A stretch of DNA of 64,000 nt, from assembly GCA_025267735.1 (NCBI GenBank), contig CM046294.1, positions 6,668,001 to 6,732,000 of the forward strand, written 5' to 3'. Below the pieces are notes generated by a model. It saw nothing but the letters and a program-made list of their open reading frames with translations. It searched no databases and was not told the origin of the DNA. Each line of letters begins with the position of its first letter. Position 1 is the stretch's first letter. Source of the stretch: Mactra quadrangularis. Lineage: Eukaryota; Mollusca; Bivalvia; Venerida; Mactridae. This document shows positions 24,265 to 35,735 of the stretch, piece by piece. Both the position numbers and the translations under genes were made by a program.

Positions 24265-24475
24265 TGGGATAAACGCCGTGTTATCCTAGTTGAGGTTATT
24301 TTACAATGACCAGCGCACCTAATCTAGCTTTCCTGGACCCATGTCTATTACCAGTATAACCTACTCTTCTACAAGGCCAGAAACTTCTCCATATACCTTA
24401 TAAATGGAGTTTATTTGACATTATTGTCATTTTTCATGGAAAGGTCCGAACGCTAGATTCTAAATCATAGTCCTT
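24265..24475 (-). repeat. SINE, family 2
   Basis: Blocks AAACGCCGTG, GACCAGCGCACCTAATCTAG, CAAGGCCAGAAACTTCTCCA and TTTTTCATGGAAAGG of family 2. It ends ~90 bases before the catalytic exon of copy 2. Confidence 0.75.
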
Positions 24476-24563
24476 CACACTTTGTCACAAACCCGGGGTA
24501 TGTTTTATGTAGTTTAAAATAGCTGACTATTTTGTTTAAGTTGATCATATTTATGTGTTTCAG

Positions 24564-25684
24564 ATATGAACGAAAAGGAGGTAGAAGACGGTAGCGTACA
24601 GTATCCTGAACAAGTAACAAACGTTTACCAACATAGATGGGACAGTTACAAACGTGTATGTGTAGATTTAGATATATCAAAAGTGAGCACCACAGCTGAA
24701 CTATTTTACTCTGAACGATATCGACTTGCGACAAAAATTATACCAAAAACCGGATCAACTGCTTTAATCTCCATATTTTACTTGCTTGACAAACGCTCTG
24801 GCGAAAGTGTTTTCTCGCAGCCCCGTATGCAGATGCACGTGCCATCGAAAAACAAAAGTTTTAGAAAGAAATTCATAGTTAATGAGATAAATGATGTTGT
24901 ACTTTTGGCAACAAGAAATCCATATTCTAGACTGTATTCAGCATATATTGATAAAGTCTACTTGGTTGACCACGTAAAACTCACCCAGGCTGTTATTAAA
25001 CATGCACGGATACGTGGTGACCGATCACAGTGGTGGAATTTAAATGTCACTTTTCAACATTTCTTAGATTACGCTCTTGATGGATCGCTTTCATCGCATG
25101 TACTTAAATCTCATTATGAAAAGATTTTCGATTCGAAAAATTGTCTGCTTAATACAACTGTGATAATAATTAAACAAGAAAGTTTTTCAGCCGATATTAA
25201 ACATGCATTGGAAACGGTCAATGTAAAAGATAAAGATCTTGAAGTAATTGTAGATTTATTGACATCAAGTAGAGCCGAAGTGACAGTAACTGCTATTGTT
25301 AAAACTGAATTAATTAAATTAAGAGTTGGTTTCAGAACAATGAAAGTGTTTAAAGACGCAGAGAGTCGACTTAATGCTCTACAGTTTGTATTTAAGCGTC
25401 TATGGTCAAGTTTTCAACTTCAGGGTTTAATAAGTTCAAATTCAGACTTTCCTGCTACGAAATTTTCCTCAATAAATTCCGTTAATGCTTTTACAAACAT
25501 TTTACGGATATATTTGTCTGAAATAGCCCAGAACCCCCTTACTTCTTCTGAGAGATCAGAGCAAAGGCAGAGTGCTCTGTTGGACGCCTACAGACATATT
25601 AAACCGAAGACTATGGAGAAGATACGGGATAGTTATCAGAAAGATTTTTTAGCGTTTGAATATGATCCTGTTTTACCGCTGTAA
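24564..25684 (+). CDS. Carbohydrate sulfotransferase copy 2, exon 2 (catalytic domain)
   Basis: Terminal exon of the second Sulfotransfer_2-type enzyme (Golgi, PAPS-dependent, acceptor sugar unknown). The acceptor is tgtttCAG|AT in phase 1, and the first codon (GAT) is completed across the junction. On the spliced 409-aa protein the PAPS 5'-phosphosulfate loop is PKTGST (about 97-102) and the 3'-phosphate motif is RNPYSRLYSAY (about 154-164). The C-terminal block YQKDFLAFEYDPVLPL closely matches copy 1. The reading frame is intact, so both copies look functional. The middle of the exon (about 24900-25290) is far closer to copy 1 at the DNA level than the two ends are. Confidence 0.9.
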
Positions 25685-25724
25685 AGAATATTTTAACATT
25701 AAAAATAATTTAGTTGTACCCTGC

Positions 25725-25835
25725 TGCATATATTTGGGTTTTAACGGTTAACCGATATACTGGTTAGTATTGCGATATGAATTCTGAAGGTTTTGAACCG
25801 GTCCGGTTTTCCTTGAACTTTTTTGTATTTATGTG
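25725..25835. mobile_element. 'AGGGGTGTAAC' element, truncated copy C
   Basis: TTTTAACGGTTAACCGATATAC...TTGAACCGGTCCGGTTTTCC matches the left ends of 14986 and 51008. The tip is altered and the right part is absent. Confidence 0.65.
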
Positions 25836-28150
25836 CCATATGTAGCTGTGTTGAACCTTGATCATTTTTCACAAAACGTGTTTTCACTCGGTGTGAAAAA
25901 TGCGTACGAGTTTTCGTTTATCTAAATCTGTGAGATGTACACATGTACAATGATTTGAACACGTGTTGTGAAAATTGCGTTCAGACTAAAAATCGGAAAA
26001 AAGTCTAACGCATTTTTCGCAATGCCCGTTTGTGAAGAACATGCACGTTCTTTTTCATCTAAATTTGTGAATTAGTTGGTGAGTTATCTTGGCCTTTTCT
26101 ATTTTCTTTTCATTTGCTTAATGCACCATTTGTTTATAATACGTTAAAACATGAAATATCGTATTAAAGCTTGTTTATGATAACTCGAAACAAACTCTGA
26201 ACAATATTCTGTGAAAAAATATCGCATGTTGTCCTGAACATGCTATATCAGGGAAAGGTATTTAAATTACAATTCTCAGCACTATTTGATGTTTTTCATC
26301 ATTAATCTGACTTTCTGGATACTTTTTTTCTATTAATAAAATCTCATTCTATTGGACAAATGCCAAAAAACCGTAAGGAGAAACCCCACTTTCAATGGAT
26401 TAAAACTAGAAATTTAGGCCACATATACTGAAAGAGTGTTTCTCTGTGTTCGTCAAATTAAAAAAAACCCCAAACAATCGGTAGTGTTTTGTAAGCGTTT
26501 TAAATTAAGTAACGTACCGCCAAGGTTATTCTTTTCGAACATTGGATATTTTATTGATGAGTTAAATGAACAAGTGCCAGTTTAAAGCGAATATTTTTTG
26601 TCCATAACACAAGAGATTCACTTGTAAATTTCCATGAAAATATATGTAAGTCACGTGACATAAACAGTGTTAACCAGTGTCTCCTGACTGGAGATCAGAA
26701 GTGTCAAAATTAATGTAGGTTAAAAGAAAAAAAGTTGTTTGCGCATTTTGACTTCAACAGCGTTGAAATGTTCCTTCCTGGAAAAGATGATCGGCTTAAT
26801 TGCTTACTTAAACCTTTGTGTTATTTTTTAATCAATCTTTATTTCTTCCTTCAATTGGAAAGCATATAAGTTTATTTTTAAATGCAGATTTTTCGTTCAT
26901 TCACTTGTCTTGGGGTAGCTGTTAAGCGAGATTTCCTTTAATTCTACGCCGTTTTTCTTTCTTTTTCTTGTTTTTGATGATATTGACATTATCTTATATT
27001 TATGTGTTCATATTCACCGATTGTTTAATAAATGTTCAAAATATGTATAAATCTTATAATATATAATTATATATGTTGTGTTCGCTTACTGTTATCTATC
27101 CAGTTTTAGTCATTTTATTTATCACCTATCATTCTACCGACCAATATCATAGACTATCATTTTCCAGAGGAGGTTAGGGCCACTTACATAAGCCTTATGC
27201 TGAGAACTGCATACATGTAATTGAATCAGTGGAATGAAGAAGGCCATAGTTCACATCATACTCAAAACGCTGTATAGCTACAGAAATTAATCGGCCAAAA
27301 CCCAAGCCATATCTTATAATTGAAAAGACATTTGTCTTTTCCATATAATGTCAATTCTGATGCATGCGTGTACAACCATGGCATTATCATAGACAACACG
27401 GTAAACATTGAAATATATTTATTTCACTACAAATCAAATAAAATTGATGGACACCCACTAATCCTTCTGAGTTTATTCATTTCATGAATGGTCGAGGTGT
27501 TCCGAATGTGTATAATAGACTTAAACTTAAACTTTTTCATTTGATTAAACGCCTATTTCTATGTTACATATTCAATGGCGTTGTACAAAAATGTTATAAA
27601 GAAAATAATAATAAATACATGTAAGTAAAAACACTCCACCATAAAAACATATGTATATACAATAACACAAATAAATAAGAAGCCTTTATAATTCATATTT
27701 TTGGACATACATCTTTCACAGTTCATGATTCCACCTAAGTTTACATTTTTATCACTAATTTCTTATTTATTTCTATTTATTTTACATTGAAAATTGGTGT
27801 CCAGAACAGTATAACATAATGCTACTGTTAACTGGACATGTCCTGAACAGTGTAACATAATGCCACTGTTAACCAGACAAACTCCTGTTGTCCCGGATCA
27901 AAATGCTTAAGTTCCACTGTTAGAATAATCGAAATCGACGATCTAAAAAAAGAATTGGTCAAAATATGTGGACACTTTCTCTTTACAAATTAAGACTTCA
28001 AAAATCGTATGATTATGCAATAACCTAGTTGGTGTTTATAAATGTACTTTAATATTTTACTAAATAAACTCATTGTCGTGTGCTTTTAAAACATATTTGT
28101 CCGCTTAAAATAGTTTTATGCATAATTAATTTCTAAAATCTTTAAACAAA
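25836..28150. other. Intergenic, no gene seen
   Basis: At 25870-26035 'TTTTCACA / TGTGAAAA' words alternate with TGCGTACGAG and GAAAATTGCG, related to 60370-60550. At 27190-27290 there is a repeat shared with 19424. At about 27800-27890 a ~45-bp unit (CAGTATAACATAATGC...CTGTTAAC) is present twice. The rest is unremarkable. Confidence 0.5.
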
Positions 28151-28216
28151 GAAAGTTCTGTCCAAACTTTGAGCAGGACACGCCCATGTCCGCAAATTGA
28201 TAGTCATTAACAACAT

Positions 28217-28449
28217 TCACTTCTCACAAAAAGTTCTAGCATTAGCCTCAGAACAAAGGGACGTAACTAGCTTGAACTCATGGGCAAGATTACTTATTCG
28301 TAAACAATGTCGCTCGTCTCTATGCTCTGGTTTCCCGTTAAACCACATGTCTGAATCTTCTGGTATAGTTAGGTTATTCCATGTGACATAGGAGCCAGAA
28401 GGGTCCATGCTGTTTTCTCCATCAACCCAGAATAGATTAAAATCTAAAT
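28217..28449 (-). CDS. C-type lectin domain exon, C-terminal part with stop
   Basis: Terminal exon bounded by atatttCAG on the 5' side, phase 1, ending EANARTFCEK-stop. It carries the second half of a C-type lectin fold: FWVDGENS, then VTWNN, then a Gly-Lys-Pro-Glu segment (WFNGKPE), and the Cys ladder (C in HCLRIS, C in TSLCSE, C in TFCEK). The usual calcium/sugar-selecting triplets (EPN or QPD, and WND) are not present: GKPE and LVTSL stand in their places. Classical calcium-dependent mannose or galactose binding is therefore doubtful. Four exons with matching phases make one protein: [missing signal exon]-PAN-like-lectin. Confidence 0.8.
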
Positions 28450-29234
28450 CTGAAATATATGATATACATTGTTACAGCCATTAGTATAACTTATTTGGTA
28501 TTGCGACCCCAATCATATTGGCTTCGTGAACTTTGAGTCATTATGGCCATTGAGACGCATCTAAATTTCAAACAATGAATTTCCGCCCGTGAAAAAATGG
28601 TTGGCTAAAATTAAATGTTGCTAGACTAAATGTCACGTGACACGTGGTTATGTGGTGTAGACTCTTAAAGTTGTTTCTAGCTGGACTTCTGATTTAGTAC
28701 TGGTTAGACTTCAAGTTTGTACTGGTTAGACTTTAAGTTGGTACTGGTAAAATTTCCAAGTTTGTACTGGTTAGACTTCATAAATATATCGCTGTTTTTT
28801 TTCTACATCCACATTAATATTTAACTAACACAAATTGACACTTTACACTACTTTATTTTAAGTACTTTTTGTATTAACATAAAATTATAAAATTAAATCT
28901 AAATAACAACAAATTATTCGAAATGTATCAAATCTAAAGTTCGTCTAACCTTCGTCTTACCCCGTTTACTCGAGTAACAGAGTTTTTATACCCAGAGGGA
29001 TCCGTCGGATCCTATACTACCGGATTCTGTTTTTACCGGATCGGGATCCGGTGAACTTTTAACCTAGAGTCCGGTACACCGGACTTAGCAAATATTCGCA
29101 ATTTGCGACAATTGTCATGTCTGCTGAACATGTATATGAAAGCAAACTTTAAATTTCAATTCACAATTTCACTCTTAAGATTTTAAGCAAGGCGTTGTCA
29201 ATTAATGATAAACGGTACAACGCGGTATAACGCG

Positions 29235-29301
29235 GGCTTAGCGCAAAACAGTCGTAACTTAAGTTAAAAAAGAGTGATTTACGACTGTTTTGCGCTAAGC
29301 C
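29235..29301. repeat. Perfect 23-bp hairpin in the lectin intron
   Basis: Arms 29235-29257 and 29279-29301 are exact reverse complements (each 23 bases, with core TAGCGCAAAACAGTCG) around a 21-base loop. It lies between the middle and last lectin exons. It may be a small transposon remnant. Confidence 0.85.
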
Positions 29302-29367
29302 TGTGATCTATACATACGTCACAAATTTATTACTTTTGTATACATTTAATTATATAATTATACTCAC

Positions 29368-29501
29368 CGGTGCAAACTTCTAAGACCTTTCTCTGAAATT
29401 CTAAAAGTTTTTGTTTCGTTAAGAAGGTAGGTAGTCTGGACTTTTCATTTTCACACAATGTCCGTGCTTCTACTTGATTTAATTTCTTGTCTGTGAAGAA
29501 T
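29368..29501 (-). CDS. C-type lectin domain exon, middle part
   Basis: A 134-base exon (minus strand) with donor ACCG|GTGAGT in phase 1 and acceptor tcttttaAG|ATT in phase 2. A second possible acceptor, cttcacAG at about 29493, would give the wrong phase for the preceding exon. The product KKLNQVEARTLCENEKSRLP then TFLTKQKLLEFQRKV matches the region of C-type lectin domains with the first conserved Cys and the 'A.L..F.t..E..F' helix. Confidence 0.7.
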
Positions 29502-30831
29502 CTTAAAAGATGTAAAACTAAATGAAGGACAAAACGATTTCACTCTTAACAAATATATCAGACTCTATCAATCCTTACGCGCGAAGTTTGCAAGTAGTTC
29601 CGTCAGTATAGAAAAAACAATTCAAACATATCGCCTGCTATGACTGACGCAATACTTTCTCAATTGCTTGAAGACACTTTAAAAACGAACTTTTTTTATG
29701 TGCGGTGAAAAGTCGACCGTAAGTGCGTTGAGTTGCTCATCTCAATACAGAATTGTTTACATCGTCTTTGTAGAGATAGTTTAAATGTTACACACCACTA
29801 ATTAATCACCGGAAGTGGTATTTTGCCAGAATAAAAGTTTGAAATTCCGCATATTTATTTTTCGAGAATGCATGGTAGCTTTATAATATGAAGAGTATGT
29901 ATGTCTTGCTTTTTCTATAATTATAATTGTAAATATTCAACGGATCTACTTTGTTTGGCCGCGAATACAGGTTACAAGGGGATGTTACCCAATAGTGGCC
30001 AATACAGTGCGTGAAGGGAGAAAAATGTGGATGTTATCATAGTAGAAACTTTCAACAGAAAATTATTTTCTTAATATCGTAACTTTTTTCACTGGTCGTT
30101 TTTGAGCGGAATAGATCTATCATCCTGTATAATTTTATGGTTTCGGGTTTCTTACACCCCTGGGCCATACTGTACCTTTACATTGAAAAATGATACTTTT
30201 ATATACGACAAGGACGGATTTTATTTAGAGATATGTAACCTTAAACGATCTGTTTGTATCGGGTTGAGATTAAAGATAAGTAAAATTGATGGGTTTTATG
30301 TTCGGCAACTTCAATGTCACCCAGCAAATTGAACCCGATTGTGTTTACGTGATGCAACGAAATATTAATTACGTCCTGGGATCCAATAACGCCATTGTGT
30401 ATCACCATAGCATGTGGCAATATGATATTCGTTGTATTATATAAATAATAGATGAATATATTACAAAAAATGTGACATCTATTGTAGTACATATACACTT
30501 GAAATTTTATGTCTCGTCAGCTAAAAATTTGTCTTGTTAAAGTCACTATATGAATAATATATTCATGAACAGTAGACTAGCTTGTAAACTGTTTTACAAA
30601 ATTATAGTTATCAAAATAAAGTACACATTAGAGACACAATAAACTGTTCAAACCATTCTTCTGTCCAAATTTAAGTTTGACAAAGCGTCAATTTCTTTAA
30701 AACGTGAGGTACTTTCTATGAGCACAGTTGCTATATTCATGTATACGCTAAGGTTCAATATACTTGATCCAAATAACTTTTAGAGCTTAGTTATGTATTT
30801 TGAAGCAATTTTTCTAAAAACAAGACTTCAT

Positions 30832-31440
30832 AATAATGTTAATAATAATGGTAATTATAATTATGTTAATAATAATGTTAATTATAATAATGTTAATAAT
30901 AATGGTAATTATAATTATGTTAATAATAATGGTAATTATAATAATGTTAATAATAATGGTAATTATAATAATGTTAATAATAATGGTAATTATAATAATG
31001 TTAATAATAATGGTAATTATAATAATGTTAATAATAATGTTAATTATAATTATGTTAATAATAATGTTAATTATAATAATGTTAATAATAATGGTAATTA
31101 TAATAATGTTAATAATAATGGTAATTATAATAATGTTAATAATAATGTTAATTATAATAATGTTAATAATAATGGTAATTATAATGTTAATGATAATGTT
31201 ATTAATAATTTAAATGTTAAAAATGTTAATATTAATGTTAATGTTAAAAATAATGTTAAAATAATAATGTGAATAATAATGTTAATAATTTAAATGTAGA
31301 TAATGTTAATGTAAAAGATGTTAATAATAATGTTAATGTTAAAAATGTTTATGACAATGTAATTTATAATGTTGATAATAATAATGTTAATAATAATGTT
31401 AATATAGTTAATGTTAAAAGTGTTAATATTAAAAAAATAG
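30832..31440. repeat. 27-bp minisatellite (AAT/GTT-rich)
   Basis: More than a dozen copies of a 27-base unit built from AAT, GTT, GGT and TAT triplets run from 30832 to about 31190, decaying into irregular AAT/GTT to 31440. Because 27 is divisible by three, all three frames stay open and yield Asn-rich or Ile/Met-rich ORFs that are not genes. It lies in an intron of the minus-strand lectin gene. Confidence 0.95.
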
Positions 31441-31451
31441 ATAATGATCAT

Positions 31452-31510
31452 CGAACCTACAATCCCTCGATTAGCAGACTTGGGCGCTACATACTGAGCT
31501 AGCCAGGTTG
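31452..31510 (-). repeat. SINE head fragment (family 1)
   Basis: Reverse of a tRNA-like head: the complement contains GTAGCGCCCAAGTCTGCTAA and the B-box-like GTAGGTTCGA. It abuts the decayed end of the 27-bp minisatellite. Confidence 0.6.
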
Positions 31511-31624
31511 CTTATAAGATGATGTCTTAATGATTTTTGTATATCATGAATTATTTCGCTTTGTAAGCAATATAATGTATCTTGACAGTATACCACGGTA
31601 TGATAATCTGAAACCCCTTCTTAC

Positions 31625-31709
31625 TTGTATTTCTTTGTTAAGCCTGGCTGATATTCATATCTTAACTCTGTCCATTTAGTGTGGATAGTCATACAGCCAA
31701 AGTTCGGAC
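31625..31709 (-). CDS. C-type lectin domain exon, N-terminal part
   Basis: An 85-base exon bounded by tttattttTAG and ACAA|GTAAG (minus strand), phase 1 in and phase 2 out. It reads GPNFGCMTIHTKWTELRYEY then QPGLTKKYK across the junction. It joins in frame both to the PAN-like exon (...TTTNR-G) and to the next exon, giving KKYKFFTDKKLNQVEARTLC, a typical start of a C-type lectin fold. The exon is short, so the call rests on consistent phases and on the joined sequence. Confidence 0.6.
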
Positions 31710-32616
31710 CTAAAAATAAAGTAGTTTTGAATTATAATATACAGTTAGACGTTAGTAGCGACATATTTCCTAATTTTGTTTAGTTTTAACAAACTGTTCT
31801 TATGTAAAAAGATCTACAAGTATTATTTTGTAAAACTAATTTTTATTTTATATTAAACGAAATCATGTTTTGTCAAAACGAAATCATACTTTGTCAAAAC
31901 GAAATGATATTTAAATGCGCCACCTGAACTTTATAAAGGTTTGAATTTTATAGTTTTGAATCTTTTTATGAGATGCTCTTGCAACTTGGATTCAATACAT
32001 ATGTTTAAATAATGATAATAAGATAGATGATTAATTAAATGATAAACACTCTATAAAAGGTTAAATAGTAATACAATTAATGAACTTTCGATACTCATTC
32101 GTATTAAACAAAAGCTAACTATAGTTTAGGCATCGTCAGAAACCACAGTACGAGTACTTTCTTCCGTTACACTCCATTACCGTAGGCAATTTGACTGGCA
32201 AAATCTCGTTTTCATGAATATGCATGAGACACGGGGAGACCAATCTTCTTCCAATGAAATCGCGTGTTACAATTAAATACTCTTCAATAACAATGACGTC
32301 ATACTGGGTTTTTCTTACTTAAAATAGAAACCAACGCACATGTTTACATTGTATTTTCAAAAAACAACAACAAAAAAACGGTTGCGTAATTTCACTGGCT
32401 AGTTTTCCGCAATGGTTTCCTTGCAGAATCAATGAAACTGCCTCATTAACTGTTCATGATTATGAGATTTTTCTAACCAAATGACCCACGGTACATAACG
32501 CAACATGGCACAGTAATGCATCGTAGGATAACCAAACATGTCGTTTAGGGAGTAAAATGAAATTAATGTTTAATGAAACATGCCATATTCAATTAATAGG
32601 GTGTTTGTATGTATAC

Positions 32617-32988
32617 CTCTATTTGTTGTGGTAAACATATCTCCACTGTCCCCCATTTTCCAGCCAGTGTTAGGTATTTTTGGTGTTGTTTCGGTGTCTG
32701 CGGGTCCATCATTTTCTCTTTCATAATATCGAGTCCCAATTTGACTGTGCATGACCGCCGTTCTACTGCGACTGTTGTTCAACATCCGGCATTCTCGTAA
32801 AGATGGCGTGTAGTAAAACGCTGCGCATGCGCGCATCGCGTGACACAAATAGGCACATCCGGTAGTAGTCGGACCTGACTTTGTTTTGATTATTATACTT
32901 GTATCGCTGTCGATGAAGCCGTCTGGGTTTATATGTTTGAATTGTGCAAACTCAACTTGTCCTGCAGTAATCCTCAGTACATACGTGA
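32617..32988 (-). CDS. PAN/apple-like exon of a secreted or membrane C-type lectin gene
   Basis: Internal exon of 372 bases, phase 1 at both ends, bounded by ttccttatAG on the 5' side and AGAG|GTATAC on the 3' side (minus strand). It begins (C/x)-TYVLRITAGQVEFAQF. The cysteine pattern CAYLCHAMRACAAFYYTPS then a further Cys resembles a PAN/apple domain, an extracellular module that binds proteins or sugars. A Thr/Pro-rich linker follows (about PADTETTPKIPNTG). Symmetric 1-1 exons are typical of shuffled extracellular modules. The first exon with a signal peptide, expected above 32988, was not identified. PAN assignment is by cysteine spacing only. Confidence 0.65.
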
Positions 32989-33000
32989 CTATAAGGAAAT

Positions 33001-33488
33001 AAAAATAGAATAATACAACTTAAATACTGTTCACTGATAAATCTGGAATCCTTAATATTGAATGAATTTTCAGATCAAGCAATTATTTGAAATCTGAAAC
33101 CTTTCTGTTTGGAAAATTGTAACATTATACAAGTATACATTTTTCAAAGATCGAAAACAAATTAGAGCGTAGAGCAAATATATGTATGTGGCTTATTGGT
33201 TAGCCATTTTTGAGTTGACGTTTTTGAAAAATATTATTTGTTTACGCCTAGAGTCATTGTCACGTATAGTTCGTTCTTCTCAATTGTTACAACATCAATA
33301 ATTTCACGGTTACTTCATGTTCTTTATCTAACACTTGTGATATTGTGATAGCGGGTATTCTATCACCAAGAAATTATTCAAATTTTGACAGTTAAGAAAA
33401 AATAGATTATAAAGACATTATTGGTCAGATTTATACGTGGATAACGGAAGCTAGCGCTTTGTTCTCTGATACCCTTCTTACATCATAA
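33001..33488. other. Upstream side of the lectin gene, no exon identified
   Basis: The missing first exon of the minus-strand lectin gene should lie at or beyond here. No minus-strand ATG plus hydrophobic segment with a phase-1 donor was found. Confidence 0.4.
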
Positions 33489-34069
33489 TATACTAAACGA
33501 AACTTCCAAGTACCCCGACTTCAATGTTGTTGAAAATTTTTGTTTTTCAACATGTATGTCCGATCGTCAATCAAAATGTGTATAGGATTGTGTATTTTGT
33601 CGTCCGCTTGCATGGATTCCATGCTTTTTAATTTAAGCAAAATTGTTTTTGTCGTGCATGTGCTGAAAAGCGGAAATGAGCACGTGTTTCTCATGCAAAA
33701 ATCCCTCGTGGTTAGTTTTGGTGAAAATTATCAGTGTGTTGATATGCTCAACGAAAAATCAAGAAATGGCCCGAATGTCGCTATAAGAACGATAAATTGC
33801 CATAGGGCTTTCGCAAGGCGGTGTGTCACATGCAGGATAAGATTTCTAATTGCCAATTTTCTGTTAAATCGAAGCAATTAGAAATCTTCCTATATCAACG
33901 CATGCACGACAAAACCGGTTTTGCATCGCTAAAGAAGCATGAAAACCATACAAGCAATGGTTAGTATGGTTCTATACACATTTTCAACATCGTTCGGACA
34001 AAAATGTTGAAAAAAAAACCATTTCCTTCATTACTGAGATCGGGAAACTTAGAAGTTTCGTTTAGTATA
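33489..34069. mobile_element. DNA element with TATACTAAACGAAACTTC ends
   Basis: Left TATACTAAACGAAACTTCCA and right GAAGTTTCGTTTAGTATA are inverted repeats of about 30 bases bounding 581 bp. If the outermost TA on each side is the target duplication, a Tc1/mariner-type non-autonomous element fits. The 113-codon frame inside (33540-33881) shows no family resemblance. Confidence 0.7.
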
Positions 34070-35014
34070 ACAAAGATGAGATATCCTGTTAGTGAGTTCT
34101 AACCTCCGAAAAATAATGGAGTCGAGCGACGAACAAGGTCATGTGCAAGTATATTTTGTGCACAAGATTCAGAGTAAACAATTTAAGTTATAGGCTAATG
34201 TGATCGTTTTTCGAACAAATAAACTTTTGGGATTTAAAAAAGAAAATTATTGCTGAATTCGACGAAAAGCAGTGTTTGTTTACTTTCAGAATTTCACAAA
34301 CAAAATGTAAATTCACGATCTTCAAAATGAGCTATTCAAATATGTTATTGCTGGATTATATTTAACTGTCAGGGCCAGAGTATAACGTGAGCTTCGTTTG
34401 AAAAAAGGCCAGATATAAATTAGCGAGTAGGTGAACGGAAAATTTTAGATCGGGTTTTAATCAGATTGAATTCATGTATGCCGCAATGACAGTTGAATAA
34501 ACATTTAACAATAGCATACATGTCATAAAAATGATTTTTTAAATATTTAAAAATATAAAAGAAAATATTTACCAAAATATGCACAAATGCAGAGCTGTGA
34601 TAGTCCATTCATTGTGTTCTATAAATATGATTTTTCTGATTGAGGTGTGATTATATTGCAAGCGAGTCTTCCTCACCGACGTGAATACTAAGTAATGTTA
34701 AATTTCACCGAATACTCTCTACTTCTTGATAGATTTTCCTATCGCTAGCTGACAATATCAAATACATTATTGTCTGAAGAAACTCTATAGAAACCGTTAA
34801 TTTCTTGAACAATTTCCTTATCTCAAGATCAAAATATCACAGATTTAGAAACACAGATTAAATGCGCTTAATGCTTCAAAGTCATTGTTATCTAAATTAT
34901 CAAATCAATTTATAATTCGACAATCCAGGTTGATTAACTCAATTTTCAAGAAATCATTTTTATTTATTAATAATCGAGCTCAAGTAGATTGATTCAAAGA
35001 TTACGCACTTGCAT

Positions 35015-35250
35015 TTTTGTTGGTTTTAACGCAACAAAATGTAAGGTTATATCACAGTGGTCATGTAACCTCTACTCACCGTTCCTAGGAAGGCTAAATC
35101 TTGAGCTTTAGCTGTTAACCAATTACAAGTTGCATGTTTTCATACGTGCTTGCAACTGGCCTAGATAATTCAAAATCAAAGGTAGGAAGGAGAGTGACCG
35201 TAAGAATTATTTCAAGAACAAGCTTCATGAAAGTATGCCCCGCCAGGGCC
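35015..35250 (-). repeat. SINE, family 1 (partial)
   Basis: GTTATATCACAGTGGTCATG, CACCGTTCCTAGGAAGGCTA and the following body blocks match family 1. Confidence 0.7.
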
Positions 35251-35464
35251 TTCTTGACATACAGAGACGAGCTCTACATTTTGTCGAAACTTCACAATAT
35301 TGTATAATTGCTCTGCCTTGTTGCATAGGTACCAATTCGTTACCAAAATAAAATTATCATAAACATTAGAAATGAGGTGTCTAAATTCTCTATTCTAGTC
35401 AACGGCAACCATCTCACAATGATGCTTTCATTCAACAATCTTGAACACTCATCACTAGTTAAAA

Positions 35465-35735
35465 GTTCAAAAAAGTTAAAGTGCGATTTGAAGTCAGCTT
35501 CCATATCCATTGTACATGTTCAGCCGACTTTGCAATCTAAACGATACACTCGTCCGATTATTAAAATCACCGTCCGGCAGGTCATCCCTCGTAATACTCA
35601 TTTACCTCTAGGAGGAGTGGAAGAGTTGTATGTGATTATTTTTGCTTAAGAAAAATAGCAGTACCACTAGTGGAGCTCGAACCCAAGACCTCTTATTCAC
35701 CTAACGCGTCCTACCACTGCTCCTATTGTAACCGT
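35465..35735 (-). repeat. SINE, family 4
   Basis: CAGCTTCCATATCCATTGTA at the left, and a reversed tRNA-like end at the right (GTGGAGCTCGAACCCAAGAC ... ACGCGTCCTACCACTGCTCC). It matches 54897-55110. The open frame over it is not a gene. Confidence 0.7.

Larger units (their letters stand above)
21536..24563 (+). other. Intron 1 of sulfotransferase copy 2
   Basis: Phase-1 intron of 3028 bases filled largely by DNA elements: a nested pair at 21820-22463, a fragment at about 22833-22905, a small inverted-repeat element at 23076-23282, a palindromic element at 23427-23743 and a reversed SINE at 24265-24475. No exon was seen inside it. Confidence 0.75.

Noticed and set aside
30793..31502. Asn-rich 159-aa ORF and its shifted companions
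   Set aside because: Minisatellite artefact in an intron of the minus-strand lectin gene.
33540..33881. 113-codon plus-strand ORF
   Set aside because: Lies wholly inside a DNA element with inverted ends; no recognisable family.
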